The position numbers and the translations under genes are program-made. A DNA stretch of 64,000 bases from an uncultured Eubacteriales bacterium. GTDB lineage: Bacteria; Bacillota; Clostridia; Oscillospirales; Butyricicoccaceae. The notes below the pieces were generated by a model that worked only from the letters and a program-made list of their open reading frames with translations, searched no databases and was not told where the DNA came from. The stretch lies in assembly GCA_934395135.1 (NCBI GenBank), contig CAKRRK010000001.1, forward strand, positions 186,001 to 250,000, read 5' to 3'. Below are positions 8,671 through 16,948 of this stretch, in pieces; positions within the stretch are counted from its first letter, which is position 1; each line of letters begins with the position of its first letter.

Positions 8671-8708
8671 AAACAAGCGCCCGAACCGGCCGGTTCGGGC
8701 GTTTGTTT
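8671..8708 (+). terminator. Terminator of the BlaI/M56 operon
   Basis: A GC-rich palindrome GCGCCCGAACCGG/CCGGTTCGGGCG sits between an A-rich left arm and TTTGTTTTG on the right. Confidence 0.85.
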
Positions 8709-8859
8709 TGCACCTCTTGTGATTCCGTTTTGTCTGTGTTACACTCTCATTTAAAATCGTCCTCTTGTCTCACTCAAACTTTCCATTCTCAAAACTGGAT
8801 CCGGCAACGATTTTCACTCCGTTTTATCTCAATTTTCTCAAAAATCCCGCAAACACTCC

Positions 8860-8907
8860 ATAAAAAAGCAAAAAAAGAATGGAGTCCAAGGGATTCCTCA
8901 GACTCCA
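8860..8907 (-). terminator. Terminator of nrdR
   Basis: On the minus strand TGGAGTC (8907-8901) pairs with GACTCCA (8886-8880) across a 14-base loop and is followed by a T-rich run. The interval 8709-8859 holds nothing else I can support. Confidence 0.65.
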
Positions 8908-8965
8908 AACATGTCAAAAAAAAGGGGATGGGGGGTGCGAATTGGGTGAGACGCTAACAAATCTG

Positions 8966-9418
8966 CTATTTTTCCAGCAGCTTGGCAAGCTCCGCCATAA
9001 AGGTATTAATGTCCTTAAACTGCCGGTACACCGACGCAAAGCGCACATAGGACACCTCGTCAATGCCGCGGAGTTTTTCCATCACAAGTTCCCCAATCTC
9101 GGTAGAGGACACCTCTTTGTCCAGGGAACCCCGCAGCTGAAGCTCTATCTCGTCCACCACATTGTAGAGCTGGTCTGCCGCCACCGGCCGTTTTTCGCAG
9201 GATTTTACCAAACCGTTCAGCAGCTTTTGCCGGTCGAAGGTCTGGCGGGAACCATCCCGCTTGACCACAATGAGAGGAACCGATTCCACCGTTTCATATG
9301 TGGTAAACCGCTTTTTGCAGGCCAGGCATTCCCGGCGCCGCCGAATGCTGGCGCCTTCTTCTGTCGGGCGCGAATCAATGACTTTACTGTCAATATGCGA
9401 GCAATAAGGACATTTCAT
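8966..9418 (-). CDS. nrdR: Transcriptional repressor NrdR
   Basis: NrdR represses ribonucleotide reductase genes in response to ATP/dATP. The 150-residue product starts MKCPYC and has two CxxC pairs (CPYC, CLAC) forming the zinc ribbon, the RRRREC stretch, then an ATP-cone domain ([16 protein letters not shown]). Length and order are canonical. The ATG at 9418 is chosen over 9448 because NrdR proteins begin with MKCPYC, and it has GAGGTGGAG upstream. No reductase genes are in the window. Confidence 0.96.
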   Translation of the reverse strand: MKCPYCSHIDSKVIDSRPTEEGASIRRRRECLACKKRFTTYETVESVPLIVVKRDGSRQTFDRQKLLNGLVKSCEKRPVAADQLYNVVDEIELQLRGSLDKEVSSTEIGELVMEKLRGIDEVSYVRFASVYRQFKDINTFMAELAKLLEK

Positions 9419-9548
9419 AACTTTTTTCTCCACCTCAAAAGATTCCATGTTTCACGTCAGAACCGATGCGCCAAACCTGCCCGCCACAAAGCGACTTATG
9501 TACGCCGTCTGACAAAAACATTATACCACATCTTGTAGACAAAGCAAA

Positions 9549-10343
9549 TTACAATGGCAGGAATTTTTTTAAATACGCCCCGCTTTCTTTTAGCTCCTTA
9601 TAGTCTGTATAATCGCCGGAGTACACTTCCAGGATGGCCTGCCGGTGATACCCCGCCTGCTGCAACGCGCGGAACAGTGCCGCATAATCTACGACACCCC
9701 GTCCCGGCAGCAGGCATGTTTGCTCTGCATTATAGTCGTTGATATGAAGATTTACCAGTTTTCCCTCCACGGCATCCAGATAATCTTCCCATGGCGTATC
9801 CGCCCGGCGGGCCTGTTTCAAATCCAGAGTAAATCCAAGATCCGGCACTTTATCATGCAGTTCCCTGAGATACGCAGGGTCTCTGGATTTGCACCATGCG
9901 ACATTTTCCTGCGCCAGCACCATATCATACTGCTTTGCAAGATCGCACAGCCTGCCGTAAATTTCAATTTTGTGCTGCCCCGTCTGGCTTTTCATACCGT
10001 TGAGACTGACGGCCCGTTCCCCATGAAAGGTCATATACCGCGCACCCAGACTGGCCGCCTGTTCAAAGTAGCGATGATACATGGACAGAGCATCCTGCGT
10101 TCGGCGTGCATATTCGGTAAACAGCAATAGACCCTCGATGGCAGACGTATATGGATGTACCGATACCACGGTAAGCCCCAGCGCGCTGGTCTGACGGCGC
10201 AGACCGGCGATATATTCCTTGGAAAACTCACTTTCCGTGTTGACAAAAATCTCAATCTGCCGAAATCCCAGCTCCGCAATTTTTTCAATGCCCTGTTCAA
10301 TCGGCAGCGGGTAAAAGCATGCCGTTGAAATTCCAAGGTCCAT
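9549..10343 (-). CDS. Sugar phosphate isomerase/epimerase-like TIM-barrel protein (AP endonuclease 2 superfamily)
   Basis: The 264-residue protein shows the xylose-isomerase-like TIM-barrel pattern: LGISTACFYP at the N-terminus, MTFHGERA, VLAQENVAW with a metal-binding Glu, GFTLDLKQA with an Asp, NLHINDYNA with a His, and AILEVYSGDY with the last Glu. These are the four-ligand metal-site positions of the family. A strong GGAGGTGGAG precedes the ATG. It stands alone between nrdR and secF, so its substrate cannot be inferred. Confidence 0.8.
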   Translation of the reverse strand: MDLGISTACFYPLPIEQGIEKIAELGFRQIEIFVNTESEFSKEYIAGLRRQTSALGLTVVSVHPYTSAIEGLLLFTEYARRTQDALSMYHRYFEQAASLGARYMTFHGERAVSLNGMKSQTGQHKIEIYGRLCDLAKQYDMVLAQENVAWCKSRDPAYLRELHDKVPDLGFTLDLKQARRADTPWEDYLDAVEGKLVNLHINDYNAEQTCLLPGRGVVDYAALFRALQQAGYHRQAILEVYSGDYTDYKELKESGAYLKKFLPL

Positions 10344-10403
10344 TCACTCCACCTCCAGTTTCCTCTTCTAATAGAATACCACAAACGCAAGGATTTGGAA
10401 GAA

Positions 10404-10431
10404 AAAAAGAGGACAAAAATGTCCTCTTTTT
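10404..10431. terminator. Bidirectional-looking terminator after secF
   Basis: A perfect 12-bp stem (10404-10415 with 10420-10431), loop AAAA, with A and T runs in the arms. It lies immediately downstream of the secF stop. Confidence 0.85.
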
Positions 10432-10436
10432 CTGTA

Positions 10437-11345
10437 CTAAACTCGCTTCTTTCTGGAAAAAATCTTTTTGTATTTGCTCCACAGCGGCGCCGCCAAAAAT
10501 ACGGAGGAATACGTGCCGCTGATCAGCCCGACGATAATCGGCAACGTGAAGTTCCGGATAGACGGCACGCCCAAGATGAAAATCAAGACCACCATAATGA
10601 GCGTCGTTACCGTCGTGTTGATGCTTCGCGTCAGCGTCTGCCAGATGCTCTTTTCACAAATATCCTCAAACGATTCCTTGCGGGCGAGCTTTCGATTCTC
10701 CCGAACGCGGTCAAACACAATGATGGATGCGTTGATGGAATATCCCAGGATCGTAAGCGCCGCTGCAATGAAGTTGGTATTCAGAGGGATTTGGAAAATG
10801 ATATAAAAACTGAGCATTACCAGAAGGTCGTGGACCAGACAAGTCACTGCCGCAAGTCCCGAAGTAAATTCAAACCGAATGGTGATGTAAACAAGCATCA
10901 GCACAGCCGCAAGCAAGGCTGCCGTAAGCGCCGCCTGCTGCAGATCCTTGCCTACTGCTTCGTTAATGTTGTCAATGGCCAGCACATCGTCATCCGTAAT
11001 GGAATATTGCGCTTTCATCGCGTCGATAACCGCCGCCCGCTGCTCGGTATCAATGTCCACCGAACGAATTTCTACATTGGTGCCGTCGCCGCTCTGCTGC
11101 ACGCTGGAGGCACCGATTCCAGTCGCCTCCTGGAACAGGCCGGCAATCTCATCGTTCAGTTCCGGCGTAACCTGCTGTTTTACGTTAAACTGCATGCTGG
11201 TGCCGCCGGCAAAGTCGATATCCAGTTGAAACAGATTGTTTCCAAAAGGAAGGAGAATCAATCCAATAAGTCCAACCGCCACAAGAACGATGGAAATAAT
11301 CCCAAAAACTTTAAAATGTTTTACAATTGAAAATTTTGCGTTCAT
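10437..11345 (-). CDS. secF: Protein translocase subunit SecF
   Basis: SecF, with SecD, uses the proton gradient to help proteins leave the SecYEG channel. The 302-residue protein has an N-terminal transmembrane segment, the DFAGGTSMQF motif, a periplasmic P4-like domain, and five C-terminal transmembrane segments with ILGYSINASIIVFDRVRENR, the hallmark of the family. secD lies 18 bases upstream in the same direction. The ATG is preceded by GGGGG at suitable distance. In this organism SecD and SecF are separate, not fused as in Bacillus. Confidence 0.96.
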   Translation of the reverse strand: MNAKFSIVKHFKVFGIISIVLVAVGLIGLILLPFGNNLFQLDIDFAGGTSMQFNVKQQVTPELNDEIAGLFQEATGIGASSVQQSGDGTNVEIRSVDIDTEQRAAVIDAMKAQYSITDDDVLAIDNINEAVGKDLQQAALTAALLAAVLMLVYITIRFEFTSGLAAVTCLVHDLLVMLSFYIIFQIPLNTNFIAAALTILGYSINASIIVFDRVRENRKLARKESFEDICEKSIWQTLTRSINTTVTTLIMVVLIFILGVPSIRNFTLPIIVGLISGTYSSVFLAAPLWSKYKKIFSRKKRV

Positions 11346-11363
11346 AAATGGATTCCCCCTTTC

Positions 11364-12644
11364 CTATACGCCGTACGCTTTGGTGCTCTTCACATTGAAG
11401 TCCACCATTCTTTTGAGGAGGAACCGTGTAACCACAATCGCCGTGAACATAGAGACAATGACGCCGATGGCAAGCGTTGTAGCAAAGCCGACAATGGTGC
11501 CGGTTCCCTTCCATGCAAGCACAGCGGCTGCGATCAGTGTTGTGATGTTAGAGTCCAAAATCGCGGCAAACGCCCGGTGGAACCCGGCATCAATGGACGA
11601 CCGAATCGACTTCCCGTTCCGAAGCTCGTCCTTAACACGTTCAAAAATAATAACATTGGCATCCACCGCCATACCGATGGACAAAATAATTCCCGCGATG
11701 CCCGGCAGGGACAGATTGATTCTTCCTACCGACAGAATAATCGCTACCAACGCAATGTAAAACACCAGGGCAATGACCGAAACGACGCCCGGCATACGGT
11801 AAATTACAATCATAAAAATCGCAACCAGCAAAACGCCGATGAGCGCCGCCATCACGCTGGTGGACAAGGCCTTCTCTCCCAACTGCGGACCGACGGACCG
11901 CAATTCCACCTGCTCCAGATTAAAGGGCAGCTGCCCAATGTTGATCTGGCTTGCCAGGAGCTGCGCACTCTCTTCCGTAAAGCTGCCGGAAATCACGCAG
12001 CTGTCGCTGTTGATCTCCTGATCCACAAACGGTGTGCTCAAAATGGCATCATCCAGCACAATGGCGATAAAATTGGTCTTGTCCGCCGTGCGGGTTGCAG
12101 CATTTCGCGTCGCCTCGGCAAATTTCGCCTGGGCGTCGGATGTAAACTGCACCGCGACATAATGCTCTGAGGCAAGGGAGGTCTGAGATACTTTTCCGTA
12201 GGCTGCCTCCGCCTTTACAATATCGCTGCCGGTAAGCACCGTATTGCCGTCCGCGTCCAGAAACTGCAGCTGTGCGGTAGCGCCGAGGACAGAAACCGCC
12301 TCTTCCGGATTTTTAATGGCCGGGATTTCCACCCGGATCCGGGCGTCTCCCGCTTTGGCAACCGTTGCCTCTGTATATCCTAAATAGTCCAGCCGGGACC
12401 GCAGAAGCGACTGTGCCCTGACGAGGTCGTCTTCCAGGTTTGCCATATCGTAATCTTCCGGCAAATCCGCCTCAAACGTAATAACCGAGCCGCCTACAAG
12501 GTCAAGGCCCCGGCGGATACCGTTTTCCGCGTCAAAAACGCTTGGGATCTTCGCAAATCCCAGATTCAATCCCGTAATGGCTACGGTGCATAACACAGCG
12601 ATTATCGCAATCACAGCCACAAAGGATATGATACTTTTCTTCAC
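11364..12644 (-). CDS. secD: Protein translocase subunit SecD
   Basis: The 426-residue protein starts with a membrane anchor (IISFVAVIAIIAVLCTVAI), carries LDLVGGSVITFEA, a first periplasmic domain, FTEESAQLLASQINIGQLPF, and five C-terminal membrane spans with GIAGIILSIGMAVDANVIIFERVKDE. A GTG at 12644 is preferred to the longer frame from 12710 because GGGAGGAG lies 8 bases before it and the upstream peptide is not family-like. secF follows after 18 bases and the two share one promoter. Confidence 0.95.
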   Translation of the reverse strand: MKKSIISFVAVIAIIAVLCTVAITGLNLGFAKIPSVFDAENGIRRGLDLVGGSVITFEADLPEDYDMANLEDDLVRAQSLLRSRLDYLGYTEATVAKAGDARIRVEIPAIKNPEEAVSVLGATAQLQFLDADGNTVLTGSDIVKAEAAYGKVSQTSLASEHYVAVQFTSDAQAKFAEATRNAATRTADKTNFIAIVLDDAILSTPFVDQEINSDSCVISGSFTEESAQLLASQINIGQLPFNLEQVELRSVGPQLGEKALSTSVMAALIGVLLVAIFMIVIYRMPGVVSVIALVFYIALVAIILSVGRINLSLPGIAGIILSIGMAVDANVIIFERVKDELRNGKSIRSSIDAGFHRAFAAILDSNITTLIAAAVLAWKGTGTIVGFATTLAIGVIVSMFTAIVVTRFLLKRMVDFNVKSTKAYGV

Positions 12645-12725
12645 TTTCCTACTCCTCCCGGTTCTTGAACAAAATTGCACACAAACTGGGGTTTTATATT
12701 CTTTCCCCAATTTTACATAAATTTA

Positions 12726-12754
12726 ATTATACCGTTATTTAAAAATGAAGTCAA
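12726..12754 (-). promoter_or_regulatory. secDF promoter
   Basis: On the minus strand TTGACT (12754-12749) and TATAAT (12731-12726) are spaced by 17 bases, about 80 bases before the secD GTG. Confidence 0.8.
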
Positions 12755-12794
12755 TATTTATCGATGAAATTATGTGCCGCGCTATGGAATTGCA

Positions 12795-12823
12795 TTGACT
12801 ATTGCCATCGGTTGTTGTATCAT
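12795..12823 (+). promoter_or_regulatory. Promoter of the acyltransferase/zinc-ribbon operon
   Basis: TTGACT at 12795-12800 and TATCAT at 12818-12823 have 17-base spacing. The gene begins 53 bases later. It diverges from the secDF promoter 40 bases away. Confidence 0.75.
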
Positions 12824-12876
12824 AAAAAGAAGTCTTACCATCATTTTTTCGGTTTTTTAAAGAGGGATCTGAATGT

Positions 12877-14160
12877 ATGAAAAACTGGTATAAACTGGAT
12901 ACCGCCGCCAAGGTTTTCCCTTCTACTGTGGAAAAATCCGAAAGCCGGGTATTTCGTTTTTATTGCGAATTAAAGGAACCTGTCGAGCCGCAAATCCTGC
13001 AAAACGCAGTGGAACTTGCTCTGGAAGACTTCCCATATTTTCGGCTGGTGCTGTGCCGCGGTATGTTCTGGTATTATCTGGAGCGCACCTCGCTGACCCC
13101 AGTGGTGCACCAGGAACATGAAACGCCCTGCAGCAGGATTTATAATTCTGAACGCAAAACTCTGCTGTTTTCCGTGACCTACTATAAAAAAAGAATTAAT
13201 CTGGAGATTTTCCATGTCCTGACCGATGGAGCAGGCGCCCTGGCCTTTTTAAAGGTAATCGTCGCGACGTATCTTTCTTTAAAACACCATCTTCCCAAAC
13301 AGGCCATTCCGGAAAAAATTACGCCCCAGCAGGAAGAAACCCTGGCCGATCCTTTCACGCAATATTCTTCCAAGCAAAATCCCCGGCTGGACCGTGTCAA
13401 ACTCAATACCTATATCCTGCGCGGAAAACGACGTCCGTTTCAGGAACTGAACGTCATCGAAGGCGTGATGCCGGTACAGGATCTTTTGGCTCTTGCCCAT
13501 CAATCCTCCGCAACGCTGACAGAATTTTTAATCGCCGTTTTAATCAAGTCCATCCATATGACGCTGAAATGGCCCAACCGTTCCAAACACATCGTCATCG
13601 GCGTACCGGTGAATTTGCGCAATTATTTTGAATCCCATACCGCACGAAATTTCTTCTCCATCGCCAGAATTTCCTATCAGAACAAAGACCAAAATCCTCC
13701 TCTCGAGGAAATTGTTTCTTTTGTTTCCCAGCAGGCAAAAGGACGAATCAACCGGGAGGTGCTTTCCAACCAGATTAACTCCCTTCGTTTTTTTGAAACC
13801 AACCTGCCAATGCGTATCATTCCTTTGTTTTTGAAAAGCCAGGGGCTGCGGTTTTGTAACTTTTTTACCAAACTGCATACCACAAGTGCTCTGTCCAATA
13901 TGGGCCGTATCACGATTTCTGATATTCTGGATCCATACATCAGCAATTTTGGTCTGATTTCTTCAACCATTTCCACACAAATCGCCTGCTGTTCCTTTGA
14001 AAACAATCTTACGATCTGCTTCAGCTCTGCGCTGATGAATACTGCGGTGATTCGCAATTTCTTTCAGATCCTGTCGGATTTCGATCTGGACATTACCATC
14101 AACAGTAATATGTGCGATAAGCCGGAAGTCATAAGGAGGGACGATCTGCATGTATTGTAA
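12877..14160 (+). CDS. Condensation-domain-like acyltransferase (alcohol acetyltransferase-type)
   Basis: The 427-residue protein has the HxxxDG catalytic motif as HVLTDG (His113, Asp117) of the chloramphenicol-acetyltransferase/condensation-domain fold, preceded by LEDFPYFRLVL near residue 50, as in alcohol acetyltransferase-type proteins. The later VIGVPVNLRNYF segment matches the structural DFGWG-region side of the fold in this group. There is no carrier-protein domain, so it is a free-standing enzyme. It overlaps by 11 bases with a gene for a zinc-ribbon membrane protein, suggesting the pair acts at the membrane. Acyl donor and acceptor are unknown. Confidence 0.78.
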   Translation: MKNWYKLDTAAKVFPSTVEKSESRVFRFYCELKEPVEPQILQNAVELALEDFPYFRLVLCRGMFWYYLERTSLTPVVHQEHETPCSRIYNSERKTLLFSVTYYKKRINLEIFHVLTDGAGALAFLKVIVATYLSLKHHLPKQAIPEKITPQQEETLADPFTQYSSKQNPRLDRVKLNTYILRGKRRPFQELNVIEGVMPVQDLLALAHQSSATLTEFLIAVLIKSIHMTLKWPNRSKHIVIGVPVNLRNYFESHTARNFFSIARISYQNKDQNPPLEEIVSFVSQQAKGRINREVLSNQINSLRFFETNLPMRIIPLFLKSQGLRFCNFFTKLHTTSALSNMGRITISDILDPYISNFGLISSTISTQIACCSFENNLTICFSSALMNTAVIRNFFQILSDFDLDITINSNMCDKPEVIRRDDLHVL

Positions 14161-14812
14161 GCGGTGCCGGGTACATATTTCCGGCAACAAATACGAGTGT
14201 CCGCTGTGCCACAAGCTGTTATCCGACCAGGAGGCGGTAACGGAAAACGTATTCCCTCCCATCACGGCAAAAAAACGGGCAAAATATTCCTTTTTCCGCA
14301 TGACAAATTATGCCGGGCTGTCGCTGATTGTCGCCGCCCTGTTATTTTTTCTCCTGCTGCCGGAGTATCGCTTCTGGACAATTATTTTTTCTGTAAACAC
14401 CTTCTTTATCTGGCTCTCCATCGCGTCCGGCATTTATTTCGGCCGAAATATCCTGAACAACGTATTCACGCAGTTTGTTCTCACCAGTTTGTTTTATTTA
14501 TTTTTTGATATCTTTACTGGTTTTCATGGCTGGTTTTTTACAGTAGAATTGCCGTTTTATGCTGTTATCAATATCATTCTCTGCCTTGTCGTGGCCGCCG
14601 CCTGGAAAAAGGACACGGAAAAATTGTTTATTTTTCTGTTTCTGATCTGTCTTATTGGCGTTGTCCCTATGATTGTGATGTTGTCCCAGGTGATTGCTTT
14701 CTCTATTTTTCCCATTATCAGCTCGGTATTTTGTCTCATATTTCTGATCGGCATCTTTTTTTACAAGGGTGCGGCGTCAAAATCCGAACTGGAACGTTTT
14801 TTTCATTTGTAA
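14150..14812 (+). CDS. Zinc-ribbon six-span membrane protein (DUF6320-like)
   Basis: The 220-residue protein starts with a short zinc ribbon, CKRC and CPLC in the first 22 residues, then a linker and about six hydrophobic spans (roughly residues 45-67, 70-92, 103-122, 132-150, 159-180, 183-205). It ends with a short polar tail. Its ATG lies inside the 3' end of the acyltransferase gene, after AAGGAGGG, so translation is coupled. Families of this shape next to HxxxDG acyltransferases are common in Clostridia, annotated as DUF6320 from memory. A membrane-docking or substrate-presenting role is only inference. Confidence 0.7.
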   Translation: MYCKRCRVHISGNKYECPLCHKLLSDQEAVTENVFPPITAKKRAKYSFFRMTNYAGLSLIVAALLFFLLLPEYRFWTIIFSVNTFFIWLSIASGIYFGRNILNNVFTQFVLTSLFYLFFDIFTGFHGWFFTVELPFYAVINIILCLVVAAAWKKDTEKLFIFLFLICLIGVVPMIVMLSQVIAFSIFPIISSVFCLIFLIGIFFYKGAASKSELERFFHL

Positions 14813-14823
14813 CTTTCGGTGCA

Positions 14824-14862
14824 GAAAGGCCCTTCTTCCTTGAAAGAAGGGCCTTTCTTTTT
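14824..14862. terminator. Bidirectional terminator between the membrane-protein gene and the anti-sigma gene
   Basis: A perfect 14-bp stem (14824-14837 with 14844-14857), 6-base loop, followed by T5. The two flanking genes converge on it. Confidence 0.9.
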
Positions 14863-14865
14863 GTG

Positions 14866-15813
14866 TTAATCGTCATCCTCGCCGTCGCCATTGCCGTCAT
14901 TATCATCGTCATTGTCTTCGTCATTGTCTTCGTCATTGTCTTCGTCATTGTCTTCGTCATTGTCATCGTCATCGCCGTCGTTGTCGTTGTCATTATCATC
15001 GTCAGCCGGTGCCGGAGAGGCCTGCCATTTTCCAGGGGCCGAGTTGCCCGGCTCTGCGTTCTGCGGCAGCGCCCCGGATGCCTCCGTTTCAGATCCCTCC
15101 TCCAGCAATGACAAGAGCTGTCCCACCGACAGTTCCCAAAGCACATCGTCCGCCGGTACTGAATTCCCATATTCTTTCACATATTCCACCAGATAACAAC
15201 GGCCATAAGAAACTTTATGCACCGCCGCAAGCTCCTCGTATCGGTCCGCCGCGAGAACCGCACTGTGGAACCGGACTTCCGCATCCTCCAAGGTGTCTTT
15301 TGTTTCCCGAATCACCGCTTCCCGCAAAGCGTTCGCCCGGTCATAATTTTTGCCCCGTACGGTGATAAGAAGGGCGCCATCCTCCGTCAGATAGCCCTTT
15401 TCCTCACAAATCTCCAAAATTTCCTCCACTGCGTCTTCCGCCGTTTCGTATCGGATGCTCCCATCCCGGAGCACGTCGGCTCCGTCGCCATTGACTGCCG
15501 TACAGTCTGTCACTCTTCCGGCCCGGTTTACTGTCAGTTCTATGCTGGGATTGATATCCATCGTAACGTAGCAGTCCGGCCGGACAAACGAAGCCGTTCC
15601 TCCGATGACAAGCAACACTGCCGCGCAGCATGCCGCAAAAAGGAGTTTCCGCCTTTTTCCGGCCGACCGGCGCACCGGCGCCTGCCAAACCACCAAATCC
15701 GGCTGGGAGAGTTTTTCCACCGGCGCCGAGGCAACCTTTTGATACAAATCCGGTGTCAAAGCCCTGACCGTCTTCTCCAGCGATTTGCGGATTTCTTTTT
15801 CCTGGCGCATCAA
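14866..15813 (-). CDS. RsgI-like transmembrane anti-sigma factor with acidic repeat tail
   Basis: The 315-residue protein has a cytoplasmic N-terminus of about 55 residues, one membrane span (about 57-76), and an outer domain with MDINPSIELTV at residues 85-95. The Asn-Pro pair (88-89) sits where RsgI proteins are known to self-cleave. Residues 96-235 fit the RsgI-type domain. The C-terminus (about 275-315) is almost wholly Asp, Asn and Glu in repeats, so intrinsically disordered and strongly acidic. The ATG overlaps the sigma factor stop by 4 bases (ATGA), so the two are translationally coupled. RsgI normally pairs with SigI; here the partner looks like an ECF sigma factor. Confidence 0.82.
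   Translation of the reverse strand: MMRQEKEIRKSLEKTVRALTPDLYQKVASAPVEKLSQPDLVVWQAPVRRSAGKRRKLLFAACCAAVLLVIGGTASFVRPDCYVTMDINPSIELTVNRAGRVTDCTAVNGDGADVLRDGSIRYETAEDAVEEILEICEEKGYLTEDGALLITVRGKNYDRANALREAVIRETKDTLEDAEVRFHSAVLAADRYEELAAVHKVSYGRCYLVEYVKEYGNSVPADDVLWELSVGQLLSLLEEGSETEASGALPQNAEPGNSAPGKWQASPAPADDDNDNDNDGDDDDNDEDNDEDNDEDNDEDNDDDNDGNGDGEDDD
14911..14970 (-). repeat. 12-bp tandem repeat in the anti-sigma tail
   Basis: The unit ATTGTCTTCGTC (plus strand) occurs four times exactly at 14911-14958 and once with a single change at 14959-14970. It encodes Asp-Glu-Asp-Asn. Being 12 bases long, copy-number change keeps the frame but alters tail length. Confidence 0.9.
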
Positions 15814-16391
15814 ACCCCCTCCTTTCCATCCAAAGCGCTTTTTAACTTTTTCAGCCCCCGATGGTATTTGGAAAGCACCGTGGACAGCGGCAGTCCCATA
15901 TCCTTTGCAATTTCTCTGTGCTTATATCCGGAAACAAGATGCAGCAGAATAATGGAACGTTCTGTTTCCGGCAGAGCGTCCAGCAGCGTTGACAGAATAA
16001 TTCGATCCTCCGCGTCTATTTCGCAGACCGCAAAGGCACTTCGTTCCTGTAAGGCCTGGGACGAGGAGGTGCAGATCCGTTCCTGCTGCCGCAGCCGCAT
16101 TCGGTTTAGATTCTTCGCAATGGTAAACACCCAGGCCATCGGCTTCCCCTGGGGCACATATACCCCTGCCGCCGCCCGGATCTTGAGATAGGTTTCCTGC
16201 ATCAAATCCTCCGCATCATGGGGATTCTGCGTCAGCGAAAGGAGATATGCATACACAGCGACAGAAGTCGCCTCATAAAACTGGCGAAACGCTTCCGCAT
16301 CATCCTGCCCCATGCGCCATATCAACTGTTCGTCCACCGATACCTCACGGTACCGCGCCGAATTTCCTTCAAGTGCAGAAAACAGCAGCAC
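15810..16391 (-). CDS. ECF-type RNA polymerase sigma factor
   Basis: The 193-residue protein contains sigma region 2 (YLLSLTQNPHDAEDLMQETYLKI, with WVFTIAKNLNRMRLR of region 2.4) and region 4 (LPETERSIILLHLVSGYKHREIAKDMGLPLSTVLSKYHRGLKKLK). There is no region 1 or 3, as expected of ECF factors. The start is a GTG at 16391 behind GGAGGGGG. The anti-sigma gene overlaps its stop, the classic arrangement for a sigma/anti-sigma pair. Promoter specificity cannot be read from the sequence. Confidence 0.93.
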   Translation of the reverse strand: MLLFSALEGNSARYREVSVDEQLIWRMGQDDAEAFRQFYEATSVAVYAYLLSLTQNPHDAEDLMQETYLKIRAAAGVYVPQGKPMAWVFTIAKNLNRMRLRQQERICTSSSQALQERSAFAVCEIDAEDRIILSTLLDALPETERSIILLHLVSGYKHREIAKDMGLPLSTVLSKYHRGLKKLKSALDGKEGV

Positions 16392-16432
16392 AGCTTCCCC
16401 CTCCTTCCAAAAAACAGTTCCTTCTATAGGAA

Positions 16433-16462
16433 ATGATACGACAAACCATCCGCCGCCGTCAA
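16433..16462 (-). promoter_or_regulatory. Promoter upstream of the ECF sigma operon
   Basis: On the minus strand TTGACG (16462-16457) and TATCAT (16438-16433) lie 18 bases apart. This is a housekeeping-type promoter; I see no clear ECF-type autoregulatory promoter. Confidence 0.55.
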
Positions 16463-16614
16463 GACCGTTCCGTTCGCTTTCCAGCCCAGTACAGACAACT
16501 GCCTTCTGTTCCGCAGCTCCCTTTCGCTTCGTGAATATCTCCTATATTTATAGAATGCAGAAAATACCGGTTTTATCGCACCCATTAAATTTTTTCTTTT
16601 TTTCCATCCATCTA

Positions 16615-16666
16615 TTGACATCAGGGTTAGTATCTGCTAACATACTATCAGTTAGTGGAGTCTAAC
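16615..16666 (+). promoter_or_regulatory. feo promoter with two GTTAG-N6-CTAAC operators
   Basis: TTGACA at 16615-16620 and TAACAT at 16638-16643 have a 17-base spacer. A 16-bp dyad GTTAG-N6-CTAAC at 16626-16641 covers the spacer and -10. A second identical-form dyad lies at 16651-16666, 25 bases further on. The shape recalls DtxR/IdeR-type iron repressor sites. Iron-dependent repression is inferred from the genes downstream. Confidence 0.75.
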
Positions 16667-16724
16667 TATTGATTGACTTGTTTGGTTCGCTTTTACTAAC
16701 TTTACTGTGGGGGGACGATTTTCT

Positions 16725-16937
16725 ATGATGCCTTTAACAATGGCTTCCCAAGGGGAAGAAAACACCATCAAACGAATTGGCGGCAAAACAGAAACCCGAA
16801 AATTTCTTGCGAGTCTTGGTTTTGTCGCCGGCGCCGCCGTTACCGTTGTTTCCAAAATCGGCGGCAACGTCATTGTGGTTATCAAGGAATCCCGCGTCGC
16901 AGTCAGCTGCGAAATGGCAGCAAAAATAATGATTTAG
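16725..16937 (+). CDS. feoA: FeoA-family protein (first copy)
   Basis: This 70-residue SH3-like FeoA protein contains IKRIGGKTETRKFLASLGFVAG, the usual first half, and GNVIVVIKESRVAVSCEMAAKI, the end of the barrel. FeoA proteins assist FeoB in ferrous iron uptake on the cytoplasmic side. The ATG at 16725 follows a G-rich site (GGGGGG) by about 10 bases. A GTG at 16707 is in frame but lies within that G-rich stretch. The second FeoA follows 11 bases later. Confidence 0.9.
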   Translation: MMPLTMASQGEENTIKRIGGKTETRKFLASLGFVAGAAVTVVSKIGGNVIVVIKESRVAVSCEMAAKIMI

Positions 16938-16948
16938 GAGGAAATGCT

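Noticed and set aside
14911..14970. CRISPR-like array
   Set aside because: Units are only 12 bases with no spacers and lie in frame within the anti-sigma gene.
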